Positions 34,073-41,809 of a DNA stretch of 62,384 bases are shown here, piece after piece. Position 1 is the stretch's first letter, and each line of letters begins with the position of its first letter. The stretch is taken from the NCBI RefSeq assembly GCF_013299165.1, contig NZ_JAAFKD010000035.1:1-62384 (forward strand). Reading direction: 5' to 3'. The position numbers were made by a program, and so were the translations under genes. The notes under the pieces are model-generated. The model saw nothing but the letters and a program-made list of their open reading frames with translations, was not told where the DNA came from and did not search any database. The DNA is from Microcoleus sp. bin38.metabat.b11b12b14.051. GTDB lineage: Bacteria > Cyanobacteriota > Cyanobacteriia > Cyanobacteriales > Microcoleaceae.

Positions 34073-37000
34073 ATGGAAGACTGCGACAAAACGAAAGACC
34101 AACTGATTGCTGAATTACAGTTGTTGCGCTCAGAAATGGCGGCTCTCAAGCAGGCGGGGCGATCGCAAATCGAAACTCAGCTACCGCAGACAACGCCCCC
34201 AGTGGCAAATTTGACCCTCGCTCCCTCTCTCAATTTAACCGATCGCTCTGAAACAAGGCAATACACCATTCTGTTAGTAGACGACTCAGAAGTCGATCGC
34301 GCTACCTACCGCCGATTTTTGTCCGAGGATGGCGATCGTACCTACGAGATTGTCGAATTTGATAACGGCGAAGATGCGCTGCAATGGTGCGATCGCCAAA
34401 TCCCAGATATTTTTCTACTAGATTACTATTTACCCGATATAGACGGGTTAGATTTGTTAGAAGAATTGCTGCAAAAGACAGGGCGAGAGAACCTGCCAGT
34501 AATTATGCTCACAGGGCAGGCAAATATCCAAATTGTCGTTGATTTACTCAAAAATGGCGCTCAGGATTATTTAGAAAAAAGCGAAATTACCCCAGAAGTT
34601 TTACACCGTTCCATCAGCTATGTCCTGCGAAACAGCCAACTGATGAAAGAACGGGAATGGCAACAACAGCAACAGCAAATCCTGGCTAAAACTGCACTTG
34701 CTATCCGCGATTCCCTCAAATTAGAAGATATTCTCAACACAACGGTAACAGAAATTAGAAATATTCTGCTGTGCGATCGCGTAATTATCTTTAAATTTGT
34801 CTCAGACTGGAGCGGCAAAGTTGTCGTCGAGTCTGTTGATTCAGCATGGCCGACCATCTTATCCACTCAGATAGACGATCCTTGCCTTGCTGAAAGCTAT
34901 TTTGAACAATTTAAAAAAGGCTTTGTCACTGCTAAATCAGATATTTATACGACTGAAATTGCTCCCTGCCATTTAGAATTGCTGGCAGGTTTCCAAGTCA
35001 GAGCAAATCTAGTAGTGCCGATTCTGCAAGGTGAAAATCTTTGGGGTTTACTGATTGCTCATCAATGCACAGCGCCCCGCGAGTGGCAACCCTCAGAAAT
35101 AGAATTGCTGCGGCAGTTGTCTGCACAAGCTAGTATTGCCATCCAACAAGCTAATTTATTTGAACAGCTAGAAACCGAACTCAGAGAGCGCAAACAAGCA
35201 GAACTAGCCTTACAGGAGACTCAAGAAAAACTGCAATTGTTCATCAAATATGCTCCGGCAAGTATTGTGATGTTCGATCGCGACCTGCGCTACCTAACCG
35301 CCAGCCAGCGATGGGTTGATGAATATCGGCTCAAAAACATAGAATCGATAATTGGGCGATCGCACTACGAGCTGTTTCCGAATATTCCCGACGAGTGGAA
35401 GCACTTCCACCAGCGAGGTTGTGCAGGTTTCATAGAAAAATGCGATGAAGATGTATTTGTGCATTCTGATGGTTCACAGCAATGGTTGCGGTGGGAAATT
35501 CACCCCTGGTACAGCAGCAATGGTGATGTTGGTGGCATCATTCTCTTCACTGAAGATATTACCGATCGCAAACAAGCACAAATTGCCCTCCAACAAATAA
35601 ATATCGAACTCGAACAACGAGTAGTAGAACGCACAGCAGAACTCACCCAAGCCAACGATTACTTATTACTTAATTTACTAGAAAAAGAACAGACCTATCA
35701 ACTGCTCACAGAACAAGCACAACTGCTAGATTTAGCCCATGATAGTATTATCACCTGGGATTTAAACTCGGTCATCACCTTTTGGAATCAGGGAGCTGAG
35801 GCTATGTATGGCTGGACAACAGCCGAGGCCTGCGGGCAAGAATCGCACATTTTATTAAAAACCCAATTTCCTCAGCCTTTGGTAGAAATTAAAGCAGAAC
35901 TTTTTGAAACAGGTTACTGGGAAGCAGAACTAATTCATCACACTCGGGACGATCGCCCGATTACTGTATCTAGCCGTTGGGTTCTCCAAAAAGATGATGC
36001 GGGTAGACCAATTAAGATCCTAGAAATTAATAATGATGTTACCCAGCGAAAACAAACGGAATTAGCCTTGCAGAAATATATCCGTGAAGTAGAAGACCTC
36101 TACAATAATGCTCCCTGCGGCTATCACTCCCTAGACTCAGAAGGAACAATGGTTCGGATTAATGATACAGAACTAAAGTGGTTAGGCTATACCCGCGATG
36201 AAATTATCCATAAAATTAAGTTCTTAGATTTGCTCGGCCCGGATGGCAAACAAGTTTTTTACGATAACTTCCCCAAACTAAAACAACAAGGTTGGGTCGA
36301 AAATCTGGAGTTTCAGATGTTTCACAAAGACGGCTCCAGCCGTTGGTTCAACCTAAATGCTACCGCCATCAAAGATGCAGCAGGCAACTTTGTGATGACT
36401 CGCTCAACTTTGTTTGATATCAGCGATCGCAAGCAAATCGAAAGAGAGCGAGAAAAAGCTGAATTAGCCCTGCGAGAGAGCGAAGAACAACGCCGATTAG
36501 CTCTAGATTTAACACACATCGGCTTTTGGGATTTAGATTTACTCACAGGAAAGCTCGTTTGGAATGATAATCACTTCACCTTACTCGGGTTAGTTCCCGG
36601 CATCGAACCAAGCTATGAAATCTGGCGCGAGCGATTGCATCCTGAAGACAGAGCTCGGGTTGAAAGACAGTTTGCCGATGCTCTCCAATCTCGCCTCGAT
36701 TACGAATCAGAATATCGAGTTGTGCATCCCGACGGCTCCGTTCATTGGTTAATGGGGCGCGGCAAAACTATTTACCAAAAATCCGGACAACCCGTGCGAT
36801 CGCTCGGCGTGATCCTCGATATCAGCGATCGCAAACGTGCAGAAGAAACCCTCCGCAAATACGAGCGCATTGTCTCAAATACAAAAGACGGGATTGCGCT
36901 GGTGAATCGCAACTATATTTATCAAATAGCCAACCAAGTTTATCTATCAATGTGCAACAAATCCGAAAGCGAAGTAGTCGGAAATTCTGTTATAAATATT

Positions 37001-39223
37001 CAGGGTGACGAGTTGTTTAATAATTTTTGTAAGCCTCTGTTAGAACGATGTTTGAGTGGAGAAACTATTCAGTATGAAAAATGGTTTGATTTTCCCAATT
37101 TAGTCAGGCATTTTTTGAGTGTTACCTATTCGCCTTTCCGCGATGCAGGGGAGAATATTTCAGGCTATATCATTAGTGTGCGGGATCTCACTCAGCTCAA
37201 ACAGGCAGAACAAATGCTGGAACTTCAGGCTGTGATTACCCGCAACATGGCGGAGGGCATTTGCTTGGTGAGAGCCGATAATTCAGTCATTGTCTATGCT
37301 AATCCTAAATTTGAGCAGATGTTTGGCTATGACTTAGATGAACTCAACGGTAAAGATGTTTCGATTCTCAACTATCCTAGCGAATCGCTAAATCCTGAAG
37401 ATGTATATCAAGCCATTCGATCTGCCGTTTTACAAGGTGGTGAATTCAGCTATGAAGTCCATAATGTTAAAAAAGATGGTACTGAATTTTGGTGCACTGC
37501 AACTTGCTCTGTTTTCCAGCATCCCGAATACGGCGATGTGCTAGTTGCAGTTCAACAAGATATCACCGATCGCAAACTGGCCCAAGCAGCATTACTACAG
37601 AAATCCCGCCAGGAAAATTTGCTCTGGACTATTACTCAAGCGATTCGCCAATCTTTAGAGCTCAATGCCATTCTGAATACTGCTGTCACTGAAGTCAAGC
37701 AAACATTACAAGTCGATCGCGCTGCTATTTATCGTTTCACTCCCGATTGGAGTGGAGATTTTGTGGTTGAGTCAGTGGATCCACAGTGGGTGAAATTGGT
37801 AGGATGTAATATTCAAAAAGGTTGTGAAGATGTCTACCTGCAAGAAACTCAAGGGGGGCGCTTCCGCAATCACGAAAGCTTTGCGATCGCAGATATTGAC
37901 GAAGCTGGGCTTCATCCCTGTCACATCCAACTCTTACAACAATTTCAAGCCAAAGCATATATGGCCGTCCCGATATTTTCGGGAGAAGTCCTTTGGGGAT
38001 TGTTAATCATCTACCAAAATACAGCACCTCGTAATTGGCTATCTTGGGAAATCGAATTACTCGAACAGATTAGCAGCCAATTGGCGATCGCCATTCAGCA
38101 ATCCCAACTCTACACCCAACTTGAGATCGAATTGCAAGAACGCCAGCAAGCCACAGCCGTCATCCGAGAAGCTGAACGTCGTTGGCGAACGCTGTTGGAG
38201 AACGTGCAGTTAATTGTTGTGGGACTCGATGCGTCAGGAACTGTCAACTACATCAATCCATTTTTTGTCGCCATCACAGGATATACTAACGAAGAAGTTT
38301 TAGGCAATAACTGGTTTGAAAACTTCTTGCCTAGCTCTAGCAAACAATCAACTGAAAATGATTTTCTGCAAATCTTGACTCACAATGCTCATCCCTATTA
38401 TCGAAATGTCATTTTGACGAAATCCGGCGAGGAACGATTCATTGCTTGGAACAATACAACGCTGCAAGATGCCGATGGAACCGTCATCGGAAGTATCAGC
38501 ATCGGTGAAGATATCACCGAACGCAACAAAATTGAACAAATTAAAGATGAATTCATTGGCATTGTCAGCCACGAATTGCGTACTCCTTTGACCGCAATTC
38601 AAATGTCACTGGGACTATTAAAAACAGGGATTTACGATAAAAAACCCGAAAAGTCCCGGCGCATGATCGAAATTGCCCTACTTGATACCAATCGTTTGGT
38701 GAACCTGGTTAATGATATTTTAGATTTGGAACGGCTGGAGTCCGGGCGCGCATTCCTGGATAAAACCCTTTCCAATGCGGCAGATTTGATGCAGCAAGCA
38801 GTAGATGGCATTCAGGCGATCGCCGCTCAACACCAGATTTCCTTAATCGTTGCACCCACCGATGCACAAGTCTGGGCCGCAGCAGATGCCATCCTCCAAA
38901 CCTTGACAAATTTACTGAGTAATGCTATCAAATTCTCCCCTGCCGATGCTGAAATTTACGTGAGTGCCGAAAATCAGCCAGACTGCGTGCTGTTCCAAGT
39001 TCGCGATCGCGGGCGGGGCATTCCAGCAGACAAGTTAGAACTGGTTTTTGGGCGATTTCAGCAAGTCGATGCCTCGGATTCCCGCGAAAAAGGAGGCACC
39101 GGCTTAGGATTGCCCATCTGTCGCAGTATTATTGAGCAGCACGGTGGAAAAATCTGGGTTGAAAGTATCTTTGGTGAAGGCAGCACATTTTTCTTTACAT
39201 TGCCGTTACCTGCGATCGAATAA
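34073..39223 (+). CDS. Multi-sensor hybrid histidine kinase: REC, GAF, six PAS, GAF, PAS, HisKA, HATPase
   Basis: 1716 residues. An N-terminal receiver (64-185) has LVDDSE, LLDYYLPDIDG and YLEKS. GAF1 (about 210-365) contains DDPCL and APCHLELLAGFQV; GAF2 (about 1190-1355) contains HPCHIQLLQQFQA. The Cys-His matches the bilin site of cyanobacteriochromes and DDPCL resembles a DXCF-type motif, so one or both may bind bilin. PAS domains occur near 385-505, 545-670, 675-800, 805-930, 930-1055, 1055-1180 and 1365-1490. The kinase core has SHELRTPLTAIQ, NLLSNAIKFSP, DRGRGIP and GGTGLGLPICR. No membrane segment is visible, so it is soluble. It starts 41 bp after the Rcp1-type gene and is probably co-transcribed. 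Confidence 0.92.
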   Translation: MEDCDKTKDQLIAELQLLRSEMAALKQAGRSQIETQLPQTTPPVANLTLAPSLNLTDRSETRQYTILLVDDSEVDRATYRRFLSEDGDRTYEIVEFDNGEDALQWCDRQIPDIFLLDYYLPDIDGLDLLEELLQKTGRENLPVIMLTGQANIQIVVDLLKNGAQDYLEKSEITPEVLHRSISYVLRNSQLMKEREWQQQQQQILAKTALAIRDSLKLEDILNTTVTEIRNILLCDRVIIFKFVSDWSGKVVVESVDSAWPTILSTQIDDPCLAESYFEQFKKGFVTAKSDIYTTEIAPCHLELLAGFQVRANLVVPILQGENLWGLLIAHQCTAPREWQPSEIELLRQLSAQASIAIQQANLFEQLETELRERKQAELALQETQEKLQLFIKYAPASIVMFDRDLRYLTASQRWVDEYRLKNIESIIGRSHYELFPNIPDEWKHFHQRGCAGFIEKCDEDVFVHSDGSQQWLRWEIHPWYSSNGDVGGIILFTEDITDRKQAQIALQQINIELEQRVVERTAELTQANDYLLLNLLEKEQTYQLLTEQAQLLDLAHDSIITWDLNSVITFWNQGAEAMYGWTTAEACGQESHILLKTQFPQPLVEIKAELFETGYWEAELIHHTRDDRPITVSSRWVLQKDDAGRPIKILEINNDVTQRKQTELALQKYIREVEDLYNNAPCGYHSLDSEGTMVRINDTELKWLGYTRDEIIHKIKFLDLLGPDGKQVFYDNFPKLKQQGWVENLEFQMFHKDGSSRWFNLNATAIKDAAGNFVMTRSTLFDISDRKQIEREREKAELALRESEEQRRLALDLTHIGFWDLDLLTGKLVWNDNHFTLLGLVPGIEPSYEIWRERLHPEDRARVERQFADALQSRLDYESEYRVVHPDGSVHWLMGRGKTIYQKSGQPVRSLGVILDISDRKRAEETLRKYERIVSNTKDGIALVNRNYIYQIANQVYLSMCNKSESEVVGNSVINIQGDELFNNFCKPLLERCLSGETIQYEKWFDFPNLVRHFLSVTYSPFRDAGENISGYIISVRDLTQLKQAEQMLELQAVITRNMAEGICLVRADNSVIVYANPKFEQMFGYDLDELNGKDVSILNYPSESLNPEDVYQAIRSAVLQGGEFSYEVHNVKKDGTEFWCTATCSVFQHPEYGDVLVAVQQDITDRKLAQAALLQKSRQENLLWTITQAIRQSLELNAILNTAVTEVKQTLQVDRAAIYRFTPDWSGDFVVESVDPQWVKLVGCNIQKGCEDVYLQETQGGRFRNHESFAIADIDEAGLHPCHIQLLQQFQAKAYMAVPIFSGEVLWGLLIIYQNTAPRNWLSWEIELLEQISSQLAIAIQQSQLYTQLEIELQERQQATAVIREAERRWRTLLENVQLIVVGLDASGTVNYINPFFVAITGYTNEEVLGNNWFENFLPSSSKQSTENDFLQILTHNAHPYYRNVILTKSGEERFIAWNNTTLQDADGTVIGSISIGEDITERNKIEQIKDEFIGIVSHELRTPLTAIQMSLGLLKTGIYDKKPEKSRRMIEIALLDTNRLVNLVNDILDLERLESGRAFLDKTLSNAADLMQQAVDGIQAIAAQHQISLIVAPTDAQVWAAADAILQTLTNLLSNAIKFSPADAEIYVSAENQPDCVLFQVRDRGRGIPADKLELVFGRFQQVDASDSREKGGTGLGLPICRSIIEQHGGKIWVESIFGEGSTFFFTLPLPAIE

Positions 39224-39383
39224 CCGTCAGATTTATTAGACAAGACTGCATTCATTTGCTTTCTTATCTTGAAATTATCTGCGTTTATCTGTGTTAATCT
39301 GCCTTAAATCTGCGGTTGACTGGCTCGATCGCGACTGTCCAAAATCCCCAATCTAAAATCTAAAACCTAAAATCTAAAATCCT

Positions 39384-39764
39384 ATGACTGACAGATTAAT
39401 TCTAGTAGTTGACGATCAAGAACACCTCCGAGAACTCGTGCAAGCGTGCTTAGAAGACCTAGGTGGATGGGAAACGCTAGTAGCAGGATCGGGAGAGGAA
39501 TGTTTGCAAATAGTGCAAACAGAAAAACCATCAGCCATTTTGCTCGATGTATCTATGCCAGGAATGGACGGGATTGCTGTGTACGATCGCCTCCAGTCCG
39601 ATCCCAAGACGCGATCGATTCCGGTGATTCTGCTGACAGCAAAAGTCTTGCCGAGCGATCGGGCTAAATTCGCCGAAATGGGCGTTACCGGGGTAATTGC
39701 CAAACCCATCCAACCCACCAGCCTGACAGTAGAAGTGGCAGATATTTTAGGCTGGGATGAATAG
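39384..39764 (+). CDS. CheY-like single-domain response regulator
   Basis: 126 residues, receiver only. VVDDQEH provides the acidic pair, LLDVSMPGMDG the phospho-acceptor Asp (about residue 53), ILLTAK the Thr and VIAKPIQP the conserved Lys. The C-terminus (VEVADILGWDE) is a form common in cyanobacteria next to hybrid kinases. It lies 160 bp after the large kinase gene and before an Hsp20 pseudogene, and is followed by a second, degenerate receiver with the same LGWD ending (41057), suggesting duplication. Its partner is likely the preceding kinase (inference). A short aaatctaa repeat directly precedes the start; no strong ribosome-binding site is seen. Confidence 0.92.
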   Translation: MTDRLILVVDDQEHLRELVQACLEDLGGWETLVAGSGEECLQIVQTEKPSAILLDVSMPGMDGIAVYDRLQSDPKTRSIPVILLTAKVLPSDRAKFAEMGVTGVIAKPIQPTSLTVEVADILGWDE

Positions 39765-40148
39765 TTTTAGCAGTTTTTGTCAACTTCCGGAGGTGCGTCG
39801 AAGCCAGAAAATCCCTCTACAAAAATCGACAATCTCACAGCTCCGCACCAGGGCTCTGCAACGATACGCTTGGGTGAGAAATTCTCCCAAGACAGGGACG
39901 AAGCTATCTCCGTATCTATTTTTTATAGGGTTTTTCCTGTTGAAATCTCTTAACCCAAACCTATGGGGATCTGCGATCGTCAATGGTAAACAAACCCAAC
40001 AATTCTCTAGCAATACTTTTGAGAAATGCTACAGTTACAACCATATTATAAATTTTTGTAACGATTGCTGAATCTTTACCAATTCCTTACCGTTATTATT
40101 TAGCCTCCTACTATCGAAGTAAAGACAGGTGGCACAGGAGGACAGTGA
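39765..40148. other. Intergenic region upstream of Hsp20-like pseudogene
   Basis: 384 bp with no convincing gene. A cttggg...cccaag hairpin (about 39869-39891) and an AT-rich stretch near 40085-40115 (accgttattatttagcctcc) could hold a promoter. The ORF crossing it looks fortuitous. A clear ribosome-binding site (aggagg) ends the region. Confidence 0.4.
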
Positions 40149-40587
40149 ATGAAGGGTTTTCAGGAATCGCATGATGTAAGCGAGTATCTGGAGAGTTCAT
40201 CTTCCCGTTTGCTCAATGGCGGTCAGCAATCAACACTTTGGGCAATACAGCAGAAACCCCCGATCGCAGCCATTACGATTCACGAAATGGAGGAAACACT
40301 GATGCTGAAAGTTGACATTTCTGACATTGATTTAGTCAAGCTGGATCTCCAAATCACTCCTGAAACTATTCTCATTCAAGGTAAACCGACGGCAGCGACT
40401 TTAGTTGAAGATTTTTTCCGTCCTAGTGGATTGAAAGTCTCATCCAGTTGCCCCATCCAGTACAACCAGAAACCTGTTGGACTCAGGCCAGCCCGATGGT
40501 GTAAAAATTAAGCTTGCTAAGCAGTTGATAAATCAGCAATCCAAACTTTGCATTGAGACCCCAACTGCAAATTTGTTCGATTCCTAA
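40149..40587 (+). pseudogene. Hsp20/alpha-crystallin-like gene broken by two single-base frameshifts
   Basis: The ATG at 40149 has aggagg 7 bp upstream. Frame 1 gives an N-terminal arm, then PPIAAITIHEMEETLMLKVD and ILIQGKPTAAT...FFRPSG, matching strands of the alpha-crystallin domain. At 40430 the match moves to a second frame (IESLIQLPHPVQPETCWTQA) and at 40492 to a third (PDGVKIKLAKQLINQQSK), ending at TAA 40585-40587. Joined, the product is about 146 residues, a normal Hsp20 length, with the expected LPxxV and DGVxxIxLxK core. Each shift equals loss of one base (ggattgaa for ggatttgaa; agcccgat for agccccgat). As it stands, frame 1 would give a 120-residue truncated protein. Sequencing error is the main alternative. 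Confidence 0.7.
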
Positions 40588-40667
40588 AAAAGTGTACTTA
40601 ACACTTAATTAGCAACCGAGCAATTGATTTTAAAACTAATTCAATTAAGGATTTGGAAGTGGTTGCT

Positions 40668-41057
40668 ATGACCACCAAAACAATTTTACTGATTCACAAA
40701 GAACCAAATATGCAAGAGGTTGTACAAGCTTGTTTAACTGATTTGGGAGGCTGGAACGTGCGAGTTGCTAGCTCTACGTTAGAAGGCTTGCGACAAGCGA
40801 AACTACATCAGCCAGATAGCATAATTTTGGATATTTCCCTCGGCGAAGTCGATGAATTTTTGTTTATCAAAGAACTAAAAACACAACCTGCAACCCAATC
40901 AATTCCAGTTGTGCTACTAACTCTCAAAGCGAAATGGGTTGATTTACAACGCAGCTTGTTTCCACGGGATAAAGTAGCAGCAGTAATTGTGAATCCCCTG
41001 AATCCAGTTATGCTGTCCGTTCAGATTGCTCAAGTTTTGGGCTGGGACTTAGATTAG
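40668..41057 (+). CDS. Degenerate (pseudo-)receiver domain protein
   Basis: 129 residues from the ATG at 40668, with ggaag 8 bp upstream; TTG 40653 and GTG 40659 are alternatives. The fold follows the CheY-like gene at 39384 (TILLIHKEPNMQEVVQACLT and the LGWDLD ending), but the catalytic set is incomplete. The acidic pair is HKEP instead of DDxE. The Asp of ILDISL remains, while TAK is TLK and the switch Lys-Pro is VNPL. Phosphorylation is therefore doubtful. It is probably a duplicated receiver turned into a phosphorylation-independent interaction domain, or a decaying gene. It is intact over full length and follows the Hsp20 pseudogene by 80 bp. Confidence 0.75.
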   Translation: MTTKTILLIHKEPNMQEVVQACLTDLGGWNVRVASSTLEGLRQAKLHQPDSIILDISLGEVDEFLFIKELKTQPATQSIPVVLLTLKAKWVDLQRSLFPRDKVAAVIVNPLNPVMLSVQIAQVLGWDLD

Positions 41058-41091
41058 ATTCTCACATCGATACAGACTCAGAGACTGGGTG

Positions 41092-41282
41092 TCAGAAACC
41101 GGGTTTTTTACGAAAATCCTTCATTGGAGCGACGAGATTAAATAAAAAACCCGGTTTCTGTGGCCTGGTGCGTCCCACACGGATACTCCTGGACGCATGG
41201 GTGGTCAGAAACTGGGTTTGATGGACGAAAATTCTGCGTTGTAGCCTACTGTTCGGGTAAAAAACCCGGTTTCTTCGGTCTT
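41092..41282. repeat. AGAAACCGGGTTTT palindromic repeats between genes
   Basis: Within the gap 41058-41503, agaaaccgggttttttac (41096) pairs with aaaaaacccggtttct (near 41147). A second copy, agaaactgggttt (41207) with aaaaacccggtttct (near 41260), follows. The rest (41290-41503) is AT-rich and probably contains the promoter of the zinc-ribbon gene. No other gene is seen. Confidence 0.75.
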
Positions 41283-41503
41283 ATGCGTCCAAGACTGACT
41301 GAGAGCATTTGAAATAGGCATAAGTGCTCTGCGACGCAAGTATTATTAAGAAACATTTTACTTTAACTCAATTTATTAAGAACCTGAGAATTTTTACAAA
41401 ATCTTTACTTTTCAGTTTTAGAGTGATGGAGTTGGTGGTTCAACCAAGCTTAAAGTGCTCTGTAACAAGACTGAAACACATCTGATTTAAAAAAGAGGTT
41501 TTT

Positions 41504-41758
41504 ATGATACACGACTCCGGCAGCTCAAATCAAATCCTCGGTCAAGCGAGCCACAATACAGACTGTCCCTGCTGCTCGAATCCAATGCTGCGTCACTTTC
41601 GCCAGCACGAGGTCTACTGGTTTTGTCGCGACTGTTGGCAAGAAATGCCTGTGTACAATCTTAACAGATGTAGTTTATCGCTATCTAGAGCAAGTCTCAA
41701 TAAAGCACTGGTGCAAAAAAGATATAGCTTTGCAACCGAATTGAGCTTCGCGAAATGA
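41504..41758 (+). CDS. Small zinc-ribbon protein
   Basis: 84 residues. Cys pairs DCPCCSNPMLRHFRQHEVYW and FCRDCWQEMP form a CxxC-17-CxxC zinc ribbon. The same ribbon, with the CWQEMP ending, is often found in cyanobacterial regulatory proteins as a separate small protein or an N-terminal domain. A ribosome-binding site (agagg) lies 6 bp before the ATG. The C-terminal half is Ser/Leu-rich without a recognisable domain. It follows the signalling block by 446 bp and is convergent with the porin gene. It probably binds zinc and a protein or nucleic acid partner; the exact role is unknown. Confidence 0.75.
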   Translation: MIHDSGSSNQILGQASHNTDCPCCSNPMLRHFRQHEVYWFCRDCWQEMPVYNLNRCSLSLSRASLNKALVQKRYSFATELSFAK

Positions 41759-41809
41759 GATTTGAGATTAAAACTAGCATCTCAAATCCCAAATCTCGAA
41801 CAGCTAATT

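Noticed and set aside
39757..40071. 104-residue ORF after the CheY-like gene
   Set aside because: No ribosome-binding site, irregular composition and no family; it overlaps the preceding gene by chance.
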